This document shows, piece by piece, positions 28,472 through 37,557 of a DNA stretch of 44,996 nt. Location: assembly GCA_016199675.1 (NCBI GenBank), contig JACQGE010000067.1:1-44996 (forward strand). The letters run 5' to 3'. Numbering within the stretch: position 1 is the first letter of the stretch; each line of letters starts with the position of its first letter. The translations under genes and the position numbers were made by a program. Under the pieces are notes generated by a model, which did not search any database, had not been told where the DNA came from, and saw nothing but the letters and a program-made list of their open reading frames with translations. The stretch comes from Acidobacteriota bacterium. Its GTDB lineage: Bacteria > Acidobacteriota > Terriglobia > 2-12-FULL-54-10.

Positions 28472-28497
28472 AATAAAGAGGGAAGCAGCCTCTTATT
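28472..28497. terminator. Bidirectional terminator-like hairpin between dapB and gvpL/F
   Basis: AATAAAGAGG-N7-CCTCTTATT, one bulged A, A/T flanks; convergent genes. Confidence 0.55.
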
Positions 28498-29248
28498 GAG
28501 CGGCAAAAGCAGGCTGGGAGCGCAGAGGGCGCAGCGGGGCTGCTGGCAGGCGCATGGACGTTGGCAGGAAATGATAGGGAGGCCAGGGGCCGCTCATCCG
28601 CAGAGCACAATCTTTGATTTGGTTTGCAGCCAGAGAACATAGTTGGCGGTAGATTTCCACTCGCCGGGACTCAATCAGGTGAGCACAATCAACAACCAAT
28701 TTGCGATCCGACAACTGGCGGCAGCAAACGTGGTCCTCCAGCGGTTGGAAGGTTTCGCGCAGCCAAGCCGCGCATTGTTCGGCCATGGCCTGACGGCTGG
28801 GGTCTATCGCTTCCGGCTCCGCCAGAATGTCGCGATTCAGGGATGATCGCGATTTCTGAGGAGATTTCTTCGCCACGGTGTCGCACTTCTCCGTAGAGGG
28901 AAAATGTAATTTCAGGCGCATCTCCGCTTTTCCCCGCAACCGGCAGAATGTTTCCAGTAATTCCCGCTGATTTTCGCGGATGAGATCCTCGATTTGTTTT
29001 TCCGATTGAAAAAAGGTGCCGAAACGCATCGGCAGAACGGTGTGCATTTCAAAGGCGCGCGAGATCACCTGACCATGCTCCACAATGGAGCGGGCCGTAA
29101 AGGGGAAATCCCGATCCAGGTGGCTCAGCAATGTTGTGTACCTGCCGCAGCAGCGGAAGGGGAAGACTGGGTGTCCGCTCACACCTCGAAGGATAGGCCA
29201 CTCTTGTTGGGACGGCAAGCGAAGCAAGCAATATGCGTAGAAAGCCAT
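28493..29248 (-). CDS. GvpL/GvpF-family gas vesicle protein (orphan)
   Basis: VLPMRFGTFF motif, LRGKAEMRLKLHF, C-terminal RMSGPWPPYHFLP signature. Confidence 0.88.
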   Translation of the reverse strand: MAFYAYCLLRLPSQQEWPILRGVSGHPVFPFRCCGRYTTLLSHLDRDFPFTARSIVEHGQVISRAFEMHTVLPMRFGTFFQSEKQIEDLIRENQRELLETFCRLRGKAEMRLKLHFPSTEKCDTVAKKSPQKSRSSLNRDILAEPEAIDPSRQAMAEQCAAWLRETFQPLEDHVCCRQLSDRKLVVDCAHLIESRRVEIYRQLCSLAANQIKDCALRMSGPWPPYHFLPTSMRLPAAPLRPLRSQPAFAAQ

Positions 29249-29387
29249 GGAATCGGAAAACTCTGCTTTCCTTTACCTGTTTTTCAGCGTAGCCCCTCGG
29301 GCAAAAAGAACCCCTCTAAGAATAATTTTTATTATAGCCTGAAAAATTTTCCGTTACAAGAGCGTGCTTGCTATCCGGAGTGAAAAC

Positions 29388-29410
29388 TTGACATTTCATA
29401 ATATATATGA
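29388..29410. promoter_or_regulatory. Candidate promoter/operator upstream of His-rich TonB locus
   Basis: TTGACA (29388-29393) adjoining AT-rich dyad TCATA-ATATA-TATGA (29396-29410). Confidence 0.35.
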
Positions 29411-29438
29411 TACGAAAAAACAAAGCAAAGGAGGCTCC

Positions 29439-29870
29439 ATGGGATGGAGGCTGCAGCGTATGAGACGCAGAGCCTTGCAGCGGGATGTAGCGAGGAAGGC
29501 GACTGCCATTGTCATGGTAGCGTTTTTCAGCTTCCAGTTCATCCGCTTTTATCTGGTTGCGCCCCTGGACGCCTTTGAGTGTTTTGAGCCTAATTTCCGT
29601 CACGGCATTTCCGCTTCGGAAAATCATGGCCATCATCATGATGAACTGGGGATTGTTCCACACAGCAACGATGACGAGAGTTATACGCTACAGCATTGCA
29701 AAGATACTTACAACGGGATTGGTCTGACGCCGGTGCAGCCATTGGGCCTGCCAATCGCCGTATCTCCGGAATTCCGTGGGCTGGCTCTGACTCTTGCCGT
29801 GTACGAACCCAGCCAGCCGCTGGAAAACATTCTCCTTCCACCTTTTCAACCTCCGAGACATCTGAGTTAA
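29439..29870 (+). CDS. His-rich exported/membrane-anchored protein, unknown function
   Basis: AAAGGAGGC RBS before ATG 29439; TM VMVAFFSFQFIRFYLV; HGHHHDELGIVPH, LQHCKDTYNG. Confidence 0.6.
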   Translation: MGWRLQRMRRRALQRDVARKATAIVMVAFFSFQFIRFYLVAPLDAFECFEPNFRHGISASENHGHHHDELGIVPHSNDDESYTLQHCKDTYNGIGLTPVQPLGLPIAVSPEFRGLALTLAVYEPSQPLENILLPPFQPPRHLS

Positions 29871-30078
29871 TCCGTACCTGACATTTTGATCGTGCTCCCT
29901 ATAGAGCGGGCCTGCGAGAGCTTGAATGCGGTTTGAGGACGGTCTCTCGCCTATGCCTTGAATCGGAGCGCGATTTGGAGCAACACGGGAAGTGCGGCTT
30001 GCTGCGACATTTAGTCCAGCAAAGACTGGTTTTTCTTCCCACGTCCCGCAGCATTGGCGGGGAATTTCGGAGATCAAA

Positions 30079-32466
30079 ATGAAAAAGTATTTTGCATTCC
30101 TATTGATTGGATGGTGCGTATTCCTGTGTGCGGTTCCTCGCGCTCAGGCACAGGGGGAAGGAGCCATTCACGGAGCTGTGGTCGCCAAAGCTGACGGCTC
30201 CGCACTGCCCAATACGATGGTTCGATTGGAAGGGATCAGTGTGCCGGTATCCCTTGAGACTCAAACAGCGGATGACGGACATTTTGGATTCCAGCGCCTG
30301 ATCCCTGGCGACTATTCCTTGGTTGTCAGGCGACAGGATTTTGCAGAGGAGCGGATTCGTTTTACGCTGAAGCCGCGGGAAGTCAGGAACATTACGCTGG
30401 AGCTTGCCTTGGCAACGGTGGCCCAGAGCGTGGAGGTAACCACCGAAGGAGAAATCATTGCTCCCACGTATTCGCCCAGTTCCACGACCTTGCAGCACGA
30501 GACCTTTGAAGCGCTCCCGATGGCGCAGAGGACAAACTTGCCGGATGTGATCGTTACCTCCACCCCGGGCATGATCCGGGGCCATGACGACTTTGTCCAC
30601 ATCCGAGGCCATGAGATCGCCTTGAATCCCTTCATCAATGGTGTTTCGTTTTGGGAGAATGCGCATTCGGTCTTTTCTTCCGGACTGGGCCTTGACTATA
30701 TCGAATCCATGAACGTCATGACCGGAGGGTTTTCGGCTGAATACGGCAACCGCTTTGGAGGGGTGCTCGACGTGGTGACCAAGTCCGGCTTTACGATGAA
30801 CAACAACGGCTCGATCACCTTGGGCCTGGGAACGGCGCTGCGGCACAACGCCGGCATTGAGTTTGGCGGCCACACGGAGCATGCCGCGTACTACCTGAAT
30901 TTGGGCGGCTTCGAGTCCGCGCGGTTCTTGAGCCCGCCCGAACCCAATGCCCTGCATGACACCGGGCGCGGCGCGCGCAGTTTCGTGCAGCTTGATTTCA
31001 ATGCCAGTTCCAATGATTTCCTGAAGCTCATCTTCATGGGGGACGGCACAAACTTTGAACTTCCGAAGACGCTGCGCGACGCAGAGCTGCGACCGAACTT
31101 CAACAACTTCGAACGGACGCGCTCGCAGAGCATGATCCTTTCCTGGGACCACCTTCGTTCCGCTGACACGCTACTCCACACCGCGTTTTATCAGCGTCGG
31201 TCCCGTATCCGTATGCTGCCGAATGCCGATCCTTATGGCGCAAAGCTTGACGCCGAGCGCATGTTGGGCACGTTCGGGATCAAGAGCGACCTGACGCGCT
31301 TCTTGGGCAAACATACCCTGAAAGGGGGCGTGGATCTGGTGCTGCTGCGGCCCGATGAGCAGTTTTCCTTTCTCGCCCAACCCTGGATTGATTTCACGCA
31401 TCTGCCCAATGTGAACGAACCTCATATTCACTTTCGCGGACCCAACCGAGGGCCGGTGGTTTTTCAGCAAGAGAAAACCGGCGGACAGATCAGTCTCTAC
31501 CTTCAGGACAAGGTGCAGCTCACTCGAGGGTTCACGGCCGATATCGGCCTCCGGTACGATCGCTATAGCCTGGCGGTCTCCAAATTCCACTTCAGTCCAC
31601 GGCTGAACCTCGCCTACGAGTTTCCCTCCCGGACGGTTCTGCATGGGTCCTACAATCATTTCTTCGTGCCGCCGCCGGTGGAGAATCTCCTGGCAACCAG
31701 CGCGGGGCTTACCCGCTTCATTTCGGAGGTTGGTGTCCCCCTGCCGCCGTTGCGACCCTTTGTCGAAAACCAATTCGAGCTGGGCGTGACACAGCCCATC
31801 GCGCATTTGCTCAATGTCGGTCTTACCGGATACTACCGCATCGGCAATGACACGGCACACACAACCCTGTTTCCCGATTCCCGGTTCTACGCTTATGCCA
31901 ACTTTGACAAGGGGAAGGCGTACGGCATGGAGATCAAGGCGGAGATGCCTACGATCCCTGCCGTGGGACTGTCCGGCTACTTCAACTATGCCCTCGGTCG
32001 CGTCTGGTTCTACAACCCCGTTACGGCTGGATTCATCACGGAGGCAGAGCACCTCACTGAAAAAGGTAAATTCCTGGCACCGATGGACCAGACCCACACG
32101 CTGACATCGGGTTTCACGTACCGGCATCACGACTCCGGGCTCTGGGCCTCAATGGCCTTTGAGTACGGTAGCGGAACGCCCGGATCGCACGGCGCTGGAG
32201 AGGATGTGCATGAAGAAGGAGAAGCGGCTCACACGCACGCGCCAATCGTGGGAGGGTGTGGCGTGCGTTGTCCCGAGCACTTCACGCAGAACCTGACCTT
32301 TGGCTGGGACGCCATTCCTGACGGCGAACAGCCACGCCTCTCGCTCCAGTTCAATATCGAGAACCTGACCAATAATGTTTACCTGATTTCGAAAGAGAGC
32401 ACCTTTGTGCAGGGTCAGTACTCTGCTCCGCGTTTGTACTCTGGTTCCTTAAAGATTCGCTTCTGA
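30079..32466 (+). CDS. TonB-dependent receptor with N-terminal CarboxypepD_reg-like domain and His-rich loop
   Basis: Signal peptide from ATG 30079, IHGAVVAKADGSALPNTMVRLEG, plug (IHIRGHEI...GVSFWENAHSVFSSGLGLDYIESMNVMTGGFSAEYGNRFGGVLDVVTKSG), loop HGAGEDVHEEGEAAHTHAPIVGGCGVRCPEH, C-terminal aromatic beta strand. Confidence 0.92.
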   Translation: MKKYFAFLLIGWCVFLCAVPRAQAQGEGAIHGAVVAKADGSALPNTMVRLEGISVPVSLETQTADDGHFGFQRLIPGDYSLVVRRQDFAEERIRFTLKPREVRNITLELALATVAQSVEVTTEGEIIAPTYSPSSTTLQHETFEALPMAQRTNLPDVIVTSTPGMIRGHDDFVHIRGHEIALNPFINGVSFWENAHSVFSSGLGLDYIESMNVMTGGFSAEYGNRFGGVLDVVTKSGFTMNNNGSITLGLGTALRHNAGIEFGGHTEHAAYYLNLGGFESARFLSPPEPNALHDTGRGARSFVQLDFNASSNDFLKLIFMGDGTNFELPKTLRDAELRPNFNNFERTRSQSMILSWDHLRSADTLLHTAFYQRRSRIRMLPNADPYGAKLDAERMLGTFGIKSDLTRFLGKHTLKGGVDLVLLRPDEQFSFLAQPWIDFTHLPNVNEPHIHFRGPNRGPVVFQQEKTGGQISLYLQDKVQLTRGFTADIGLRYDRYSLAVSKFHFSPRLNLAYEFPSRTVLHGSYNHFFVPPPVENLLATSAGLTRFISEVGVPLPPLRPFVENQFELGVTQPIAHLLNVGLTGYYRIGNDTAHTTLFPDSRFYAYANFDKGKAYGMEIKAEMPTIPAVGLSGYFNYALGRVWFYNPVTAGFITEAEHLTEKGKFLAPMDQTHTLTSGFTYRHHDSGLWASMAFEYGSGTPGSHGAGEDVHEEGEAAHTHAPIVGGCGVRCPEHFTQNLTFGWDAIPDGEQPRLSLQFNIENLTNNVYLISKESTFVQGQYSAPRLYSGSLKIRF

Positions 32467-32573
32467 GCGCGAACCTGGTGCGTTATCTTGGAGGTGCACT
32501 CCTTTTTGCATGTGGGAGTGCGCCTGTCCGGGTTCGCCGTTCGCACCTTTCTTATTAAAACGGTGGTGTCAAA

Positions 32574-33137
32574 ATGCGAATAACCAAACTCGTCTTGTTT
32601 CCTGTAATTCCTGCGCTTGCCTTCTTCTATACCTCTTGCTCGCAAGAACAACCGCATGAACCACCAGCAGTTGTTTCTTCCACGGAGCAAATCCCAACAG
32701 CTTCGGAAAATGCAACGCAAGAAACTGCAGAGGTGTTTGGCGGTGAGGAAACACACACTGACCATGCTTCCAAACACGGCGGCGTATTCTTTATGGCACT
32801 CGATGACAAGTACCACTTGGAAGGGATTCTTTCTCCTCCTGGAAAATTTATTGTTTATCTGTACGATGCCTACACCCGACCGGTATCTCTCTCCGAACTG
32901 AAAAAGACGACGGGGACGGTGCGGTGGGGGGAATCTGACGACGCTCCGGAAATTCCCCTACGAGTAGTGGAATCATCCGAAACGTTGGAGGCAGACATCG
33001 GAAAGGCTGTGGATTTTCCGATCACACTAACTTTGCTGTTGAAGCTGCCGGGGATGCCGTCCGATGCTAAGCCGGAACTGTTTACTTTTCTGTTTTCTCA
33101 CTATTCCGAACAAACTCCTCATGACCCCCACCCATGA
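32574..33137 (+). CDS. Lipoprotein with HASKHGG metal-binding-like motif
   Basis: Lipobox FFYTSCS; EETHTDHASKHGGVFFMALDDKYHLEGIL resembles the HGG segment of heavy-metal periplasmic proteins. Confidence 0.65.
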   Translation: MRITKLVLFPVIPALAFFYTSCSQEQPHEPPAVVSSTEQIPTASENATQETAEVFGGEETHTDHASKHGGVFFMALDDKYHLEGILSPPGKFIVYLYDAYTRPVSLSELKKTTGTVRWGESDDAPEIPLRVVESSETLEADIGKAVDFPITLTLLLKLPGMPSDAKPELFTFLFSHYSEQTPHDPHP

Positions 33138-33450
33138 GGGATTGCGGGACCACGTTAACTAAAGAAAGCACTCTGGCTTTGGGTGCTGCAGTTGGGTTTC
33201 CAAATCCCTCCAGAAAAGCTCCGGGTACGGACTGATGGGCGCGCTGCTGCTGGTTTTGCTCATACAGACGGTCCGGCTTTCAAGGAGACGGGTCGTGTTC
33301 CAACAAGAAGTTTTGGAGCCTGTCTCCAAGTCGTGAACAAGTTCCTTTCTCTATTCGGCCTTTTCCCTGCGTTGCCCCGACGGGAGAAACGTTGTACTCT
33401 GAGGTGGGGTCGAGATTCTGTGGGCCGGTCTTGAAGAAGGAGTTGGTTCC

Positions 33451-34212
33451 ATGTCGGAAGAGATGTACGAGAGCCGGGCGATTGCACAATTGGTGGAGCA
33501 ACAGTGGAAAAAGTGGTTGCTTCTGACACAACAAAGAACGGCGAAAGAGGCATTAGGTCCTTTTCCGACCGTCGCGATTTCACGGGAGCGTGGGAGCGGC
33601 GGAGGACTGATTGGCAAAATCGTGGCAGACCGGCTGGGGTTTGTTCTGTTTGACAGCGAGATTGTGGATCACGTGGCCCGCGCCGCTGACGTGGACCGCA
33701 TGGTGGTAGCTCACATGGATGAGCGCAGCCAGCGCAGCATAAAGGAATGGACTGAGCGCGTCGTGCAGGGCAAGCGTTTTTCGGCGCAAGGTTATATGGC
33801 CCATCTCACGAAAACGATTCTCGCCGCCGGAGAAAAAGGTAACGCAGTTATTATCGGGCGCGGCGCGCATCTGCTGCTTCCCGTGGAACGCTGTTTTCGG
33901 GTACGGGTCATCGCGCCTATGGTAACGCGAATTGAGCGATTGTGTGCCAGCGGCCTGAAACGCGCGGAAGCCGAGAGCGTCATCGCAGAAACCGACCGGC
34001 AAAGGACGGATTTCATCCGGGAAAATTTTCACGAGTCCGACTCGGACCCGTTGCTTTACGATTTGGTCATTAATACTGGAGAGATTGCGTTCGAAACTGC
34101 TACGGAACTGATTGTCCGGGCGGTGGAGACGAAGTTCCCGCAGGTCTTGCAGGCTAGGCTAACCGCTAGTCCTGTCTCTGAACGACCCACAGTAGCGGAA
34201 CGGATTCCCTGA
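33451..34212 (+). CDS. Cytidylate kinase-like family protein
   Basis: VAISRERGSGGGLIGKIVADRLGFVLFDSEIVDHVARAA; ANP-kinase-like P-loop variant. Confidence 0.8.
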   Translation: MSEEMYESRAIAQLVEQQWKKWLLLTQQRTAKEALGPFPTVAISRERGSGGGLIGKIVADRLGFVLFDSEIVDHVARAADVDRMVVAHMDERSQRSIKEWTERVVQGKRFSAQGYMAHLTKTILAAGEKGNAVIIGRGAHLLLPVERCFRVRVIAPMVTRIERLCASGLKRAEAESVIAETDRQRTDFIRENFHESDSDPLLYDLVINTGEIAFETATELIVRAVETKFPQVLQARLTASPVSERPTVAERIP

Positions 34213-34340
34213 CATTTAGGTCCCCCTCTTTTGCATTAGGCACGCCTTCAACGGGGTGGGAGGCGCGCCGTAACTACCCCAAATTCAGTCGGGCTTTATT
34301 GTTCCGGTAGAAATAATGTCCTACCTGCACAATAACGAGG

Positions 34341-34396
34341 CTGTCATTCCGCGCGACAGCGAGAGCCTGCCCTGAGCTTGTGAAGGGAATCTGCAC
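34341..34396. repeat. Dispersed CTGTCATTCC...CCTGAGCTTGTGAAGGGAATCTGC-type repeat
   Basis: Intergenic copy in the 34.2-34.6 kb region; related partial at 34531-34565 (GTGCTGAGCCTGCCCCGAGCACAGCGAGGGGT). Confidence 0.55.
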
Positions 34397-34489
34397 TTGA
34401 GTATCCCGCCGTGTAGGAAACATCTGCGTCTGTAGGAAGCAGGTCTCAATAGCCCCGGAAGTTGGCCTTTCGCAGTCTCACAAGGCTCT

Positions 34490-34530
34490 TCAGTTTCCCA
34501 GACGGTATTTCATCAACACCCATCAGAGCC
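34490..34530 (-). pseudogene. Remnant of a GT2 glycosyltransferase 3' end
   Basis: Minus strand encodes LWVLMKYRLGN*, near copy of LWVLMKYRLVN* at the 3' end of the intact GT2 gene (34587-34627). Confidence 0.75.
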
Positions 34531-34586
34531 GTGCTGAGCCTGCCCCGAGCACAGCGAGGGGTAAGCAAGCGGGCCAAAGAAGGACT

Positions 34587-35312
34587 TCAGTTCACCAGGC
34601 GGTACTTCATCAGCACCCATAGAGCCTGGAGGCCATCGTGCCAGCGGATTTTCTTCCCCTGGGCTGCGGTCCGGCTGCGGTAGCGCACGGGGACTTCCCG
34701 GATGGGGATTCCCTGTTTCAGAATCTTCGCCGTGACTTCCGGGCAAAACTCAAATCGCCTGCAAGTCAGCGAGAGACTCTGCAAGAATTGCGCGTCAAAA
34801 GCCTTGTAGGCAGTCGCCTCGTCGCTGATACAACCTCCATAGAGCAGATTGGCCGCCCAGCACAAAATCCGGTTGGCGAGCCATTGCGCCCGCCCCATCC
34901 CCGCCGGGCGGCCCTGGGCAAAACGGGTTCCATATACTGCCTTGGCCTCCCCAGTTAACAGCGGCCCTAACAGTTGGGCAAAATCTTCCGGGTTATATTC
35001 CAGGTCGGCGTCCTGGATGATGAGGATGTCCCCTCGCGCGCAAGCAATGGCTTGGCGCAGTGCGGTCCCCTTGCCGGAGTTCGTCTGCGAGAAAACGATG
35101 CGGAAAGGCTTCTGCCTTTGGTATCTGGCGAGCACCTGGGAAGTTCCATCGCGGGAGCCGTCATCTACGACGATAATCTCCCGCTCTACGCCAGGCGGCA
35201 AAGGCGCTGCTGCCACCTGCATCATCACCTGTTCTATAGTTTCCCGCTCGTTGTAAACAGGAATCAGGATGGATACAGTACGAACCCCTTTGCAACTTTG
35301 CGCTACCCGCAT
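34587..35312 (-). CDS. Family 2 glycosyltransferase (dolichol-phosphate mannosyltransferase-like)
   Basis: SILIPVYNERETIEQVM, IIVVDDGSRDGTS, GDILIIQDADLEYNPED; ORF starts at 35429, probable Met at 35312. Confidence 0.9.
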   Translation of the reverse strand: MRVAQSCKGVRTVSILIPVYNERETIEQVMMQVAAAPLPPGVEREIIVVDDGSRDGTSQVLARYQRQKPFRIVFSQTNSGKGTALRQAIACARGDILIIQDADLEYNPEDFAQLLGPLLTGEAKAVYGTRFAQGRPAGMGRAQWLANRILCWAANLLYGGCISDEATAYKAFDAQFLQSLSLTCRRFEFCPEVTAKILKQGIPIREVPVRYRSRTAAQGKKIRWHDGLQALWVLMKYRLVN

Positions 35313-35356
35313 AACCCCCTCAGAGAAGACTGCGCAGCTTTCTCCCGCTGCCAAGT

Positions 35357-37483
35357 TTAGGACTGGCTGGCCGGAAAAATTCGGCGGCGCAGCCCGAACA
35401 GAAAACCTCCTCCCAGGATCACTAGCCAAAGAACTGCGAAGACTATTTTCCCATAAATTCCTATGCGCCAGACGATAAACAGCGTGGGAGAAGGCCGTAT
35501 CTTAAGGAAAGGAACAACCACATTTCCCTTTCCTCTCTGAAAGTGTAACTCCACGCGGAGCCTTCTGGCCGATGCTGGAAGAGAAACGCGATGTGTGATT
35601 TGATCCCAGAACAGATCGTTGTCTATGCGCTCTTGCGCAAGCGGGAACGAAGCAGAATCCAACAATTGATCCTGGATATCAAAGGAAAGCACTTGTAACG
35701 AAGCGCCCGCACAATCGTGAGTCTGGCAGCTATAGGCGGCCTGAATTTCGTAGCTCATCCCTCCCTGGCTTGCCGATTCCGCCCTAACAATCCCTTGGCT
35801 GTTTCCCGATTCTTCATTCCAATAAAGCATGGTAAAAGTCTGGCCCGCCGCAACTAGCTGGCGGACAATTTCTTCGGTTCCCTCGGTCGTCGAAATTTCG
35901 TGGAAATCAGCGGTGCGCAAGATAGGCTCGGCGGAAATTTCCAACAAAGTCCTGCCACTCACAATGGCCAGCGCTATCCCCATGGCCATTGCCGGGAAAA
36001 CCGCAGGAGAAAAACCAGGGAAGTGCGGGCGCTGGGGAAGCTCACCGGCCCCTGGGTTACGATTCGTTTTTTTCCAGAACTGCTGGTTCCAATGGATCAG
36101 CGTGCGCCCGATGAAATACGCGCCAGCGACGGCGAACAAGATTTCCCACGGCAGAGCGGGAAAACGGTAACGGGCATTGGGAGGCTGCAACAGAATCGTT
36201 CCAATACATTGATAAGCCAGCAACCCTGCCCATAACCATACAGTGCTGCGAGGCTCGCGGTAAATCATTACCACCATGCCAACCAGCGGAAGCAGAAAGA
36301 GCCAGCCGCTGGTAAAGTCAACGTCAAAAGCCCGGTAAATCTTTTCAGCCCTCTCGAAGCGCGCGCGCTCCCGGCCAGGAAAGGCCAGGCTGCGACTGAC
36401 CAAATCGGGATTGATTTGTCCCATAAACTGGAGGAAGGGAAGATAGGATTCAGGCTGCAAGGCATATTGCTGGCTGAGGCCGGGGTCACGGAACAGAAGG
36501 GGGAGGCGTTGCACACGGCTTCCGAGATAGTCGAACGGATGCGCACGAATCGCTTCCCAGGCGATTTCCGCCAGAGCTTGATCAATCTCCGCGTCCGTCC
36601 ATCCAGTTGCTTGACGCAGACGCGGCATGGCCGAATAGACCACCACCGCATCCGGGCCGCGTTTATCTTTCAGGTACTCGCGGTAAATGGATTTGATCTC
36701 GAGATGCGCGCCATGGTCGTAATCCACAAACTGATCGGCCACGGAGATCAGGTTGCGTCCCAATGACTGCTCCAAAGAGAAGCTACCCGTCACCATAAAA
36801 TTCCGTATGCCGACAGGAAGCAACAACACTGCGAACGCTGTCCCACCGTATAGGAGCAATCTCAAAGCACGTTGGCGGCCCTGGAGCAGAAAAAGCAGGA
36901 TGACCCATAGCGGGAAAATTCCGAGGCCGATGGGCCGAGTGAGCGTAGCCAAAGCCAAAAACACTCCGCAGGCCAAGGCCATTCCGCTATGGTTTTCCTG
37001 AACCCAGGCCAGCAGGCAGTACGCTGCGGCAGCCAACAGAAACATATAGAGAGATTCCGAGAGGATGGCGTGTTCTAGCATCACTGGATAAATCAGGATG
37101 GCAGTGGCGAGTCCAGAAACGACAGCCAAGGAGCGCAGGCGGGGAGCGAAAAGCCGTCGAGAAATCAGGTAAAACAGCGTAGCGGTCCCAATGCCTAAAA
37201 GGTGTTGCACGCTGACAACAGGAAACAATCCAGCTTGCGCGGAGTGGGCCGTCAGCCAAAGAAACAAGGGATAAAGCGGCCCTCGGCGCGAGAGGTCGCC
37301 AAAGCCCTGCCCTTGCCAGAGGCGCTGAGCAATCCCAAAGTAGGAGTCCGAATCCAGATGCAGAAGCGGCGGCAAAGCGAAAGAGATAAGCAGGCGGGGA
37401 AGTGCCGCCAGAACAATCACGATGGCGAGGGCCAGCCAGTCAGCGCGGTCAAAATGGAATGGCCTTTTGCAGTCCGGGATCAT
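35357..37483 (-). CDS. Polytopic membrane glycosyltransferase (GT39/ArnT-like)
   Basis: N-terminal HLDSDSYFGIAQRLWQGQGFGDLSRRGPLYPLFLWL; multiple TMs; C-terminal beta-rich domain. Confidence 0.8.
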   Translation of the reverse strand: MIPDCKRPFHFDRADWLALAIVIVLAALPRLLISFALPPLLHLDSDSYFGIAQRLWQGQGFGDLSRRGPLYPLFLWLTAHSAQAGLFPVVSVQHLLGIGTATLFYLISRRLFAPRLRSLAVVSGLATAILIYPVMLEHAILSESLYMFLLAAAAYCLLAWVQENHSGMALACGVFLALATLTRPIGLGIFPLWVILLFLLQGRQRALRLLLYGGTAFAVLLLPVGIRNFMVTGSFSLEQSLGRNLISVADQFVDYDHGAHLEIKSIYREYLKDKRGPDAVVVYSAMPRLRQATGWTDAEIDQALAEIAWEAIRAHPFDYLGSRVQRLPLLFRDPGLSQQYALQPESYLPFLQFMGQINPDLVSRSLAFPGRERARFERAEKIYRAFDVDFTSGWLFLLPLVGMVVMIYREPRSTVWLWAGLLAYQCIGTILLQPPNARYRFPALPWEILFAVAGAYFIGRTLIHWNQQFWKKTNRNPGAGELPQRPHFPGFSPAVFPAMAMGIALAIVSGRTLLEISAEPILRTADFHEISTTEGTEEIVRQLVAAGQTFTMLYWNEESGNSQGIVRAESASQGGMSYEIQAAYSCQTHDCAGASLQVLSFDIQDQLLDSASFPLAQERIDNDLFWDQITHRVSLPASARRLRVELHFQRGKGNVVVPFLKIRPSPTLFIVWRIGIYGKIVFAVLWLVILGGGFLFGLRRRIFPASQS

Positions 37484-37557
37484 TGGCCTATGATAGGCCA
37501 GAGATTTTCACGTTGGTATATAATCAGAGTTTGTGCCACCTTCATTGCCATTTAGGA

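Noticed and set aside
30100-32130. Long minus-strand ORFs (350 and 319 aa)
   Set aside because: Antisense to the TonB receptor, whose frame shows clear domain motifs.
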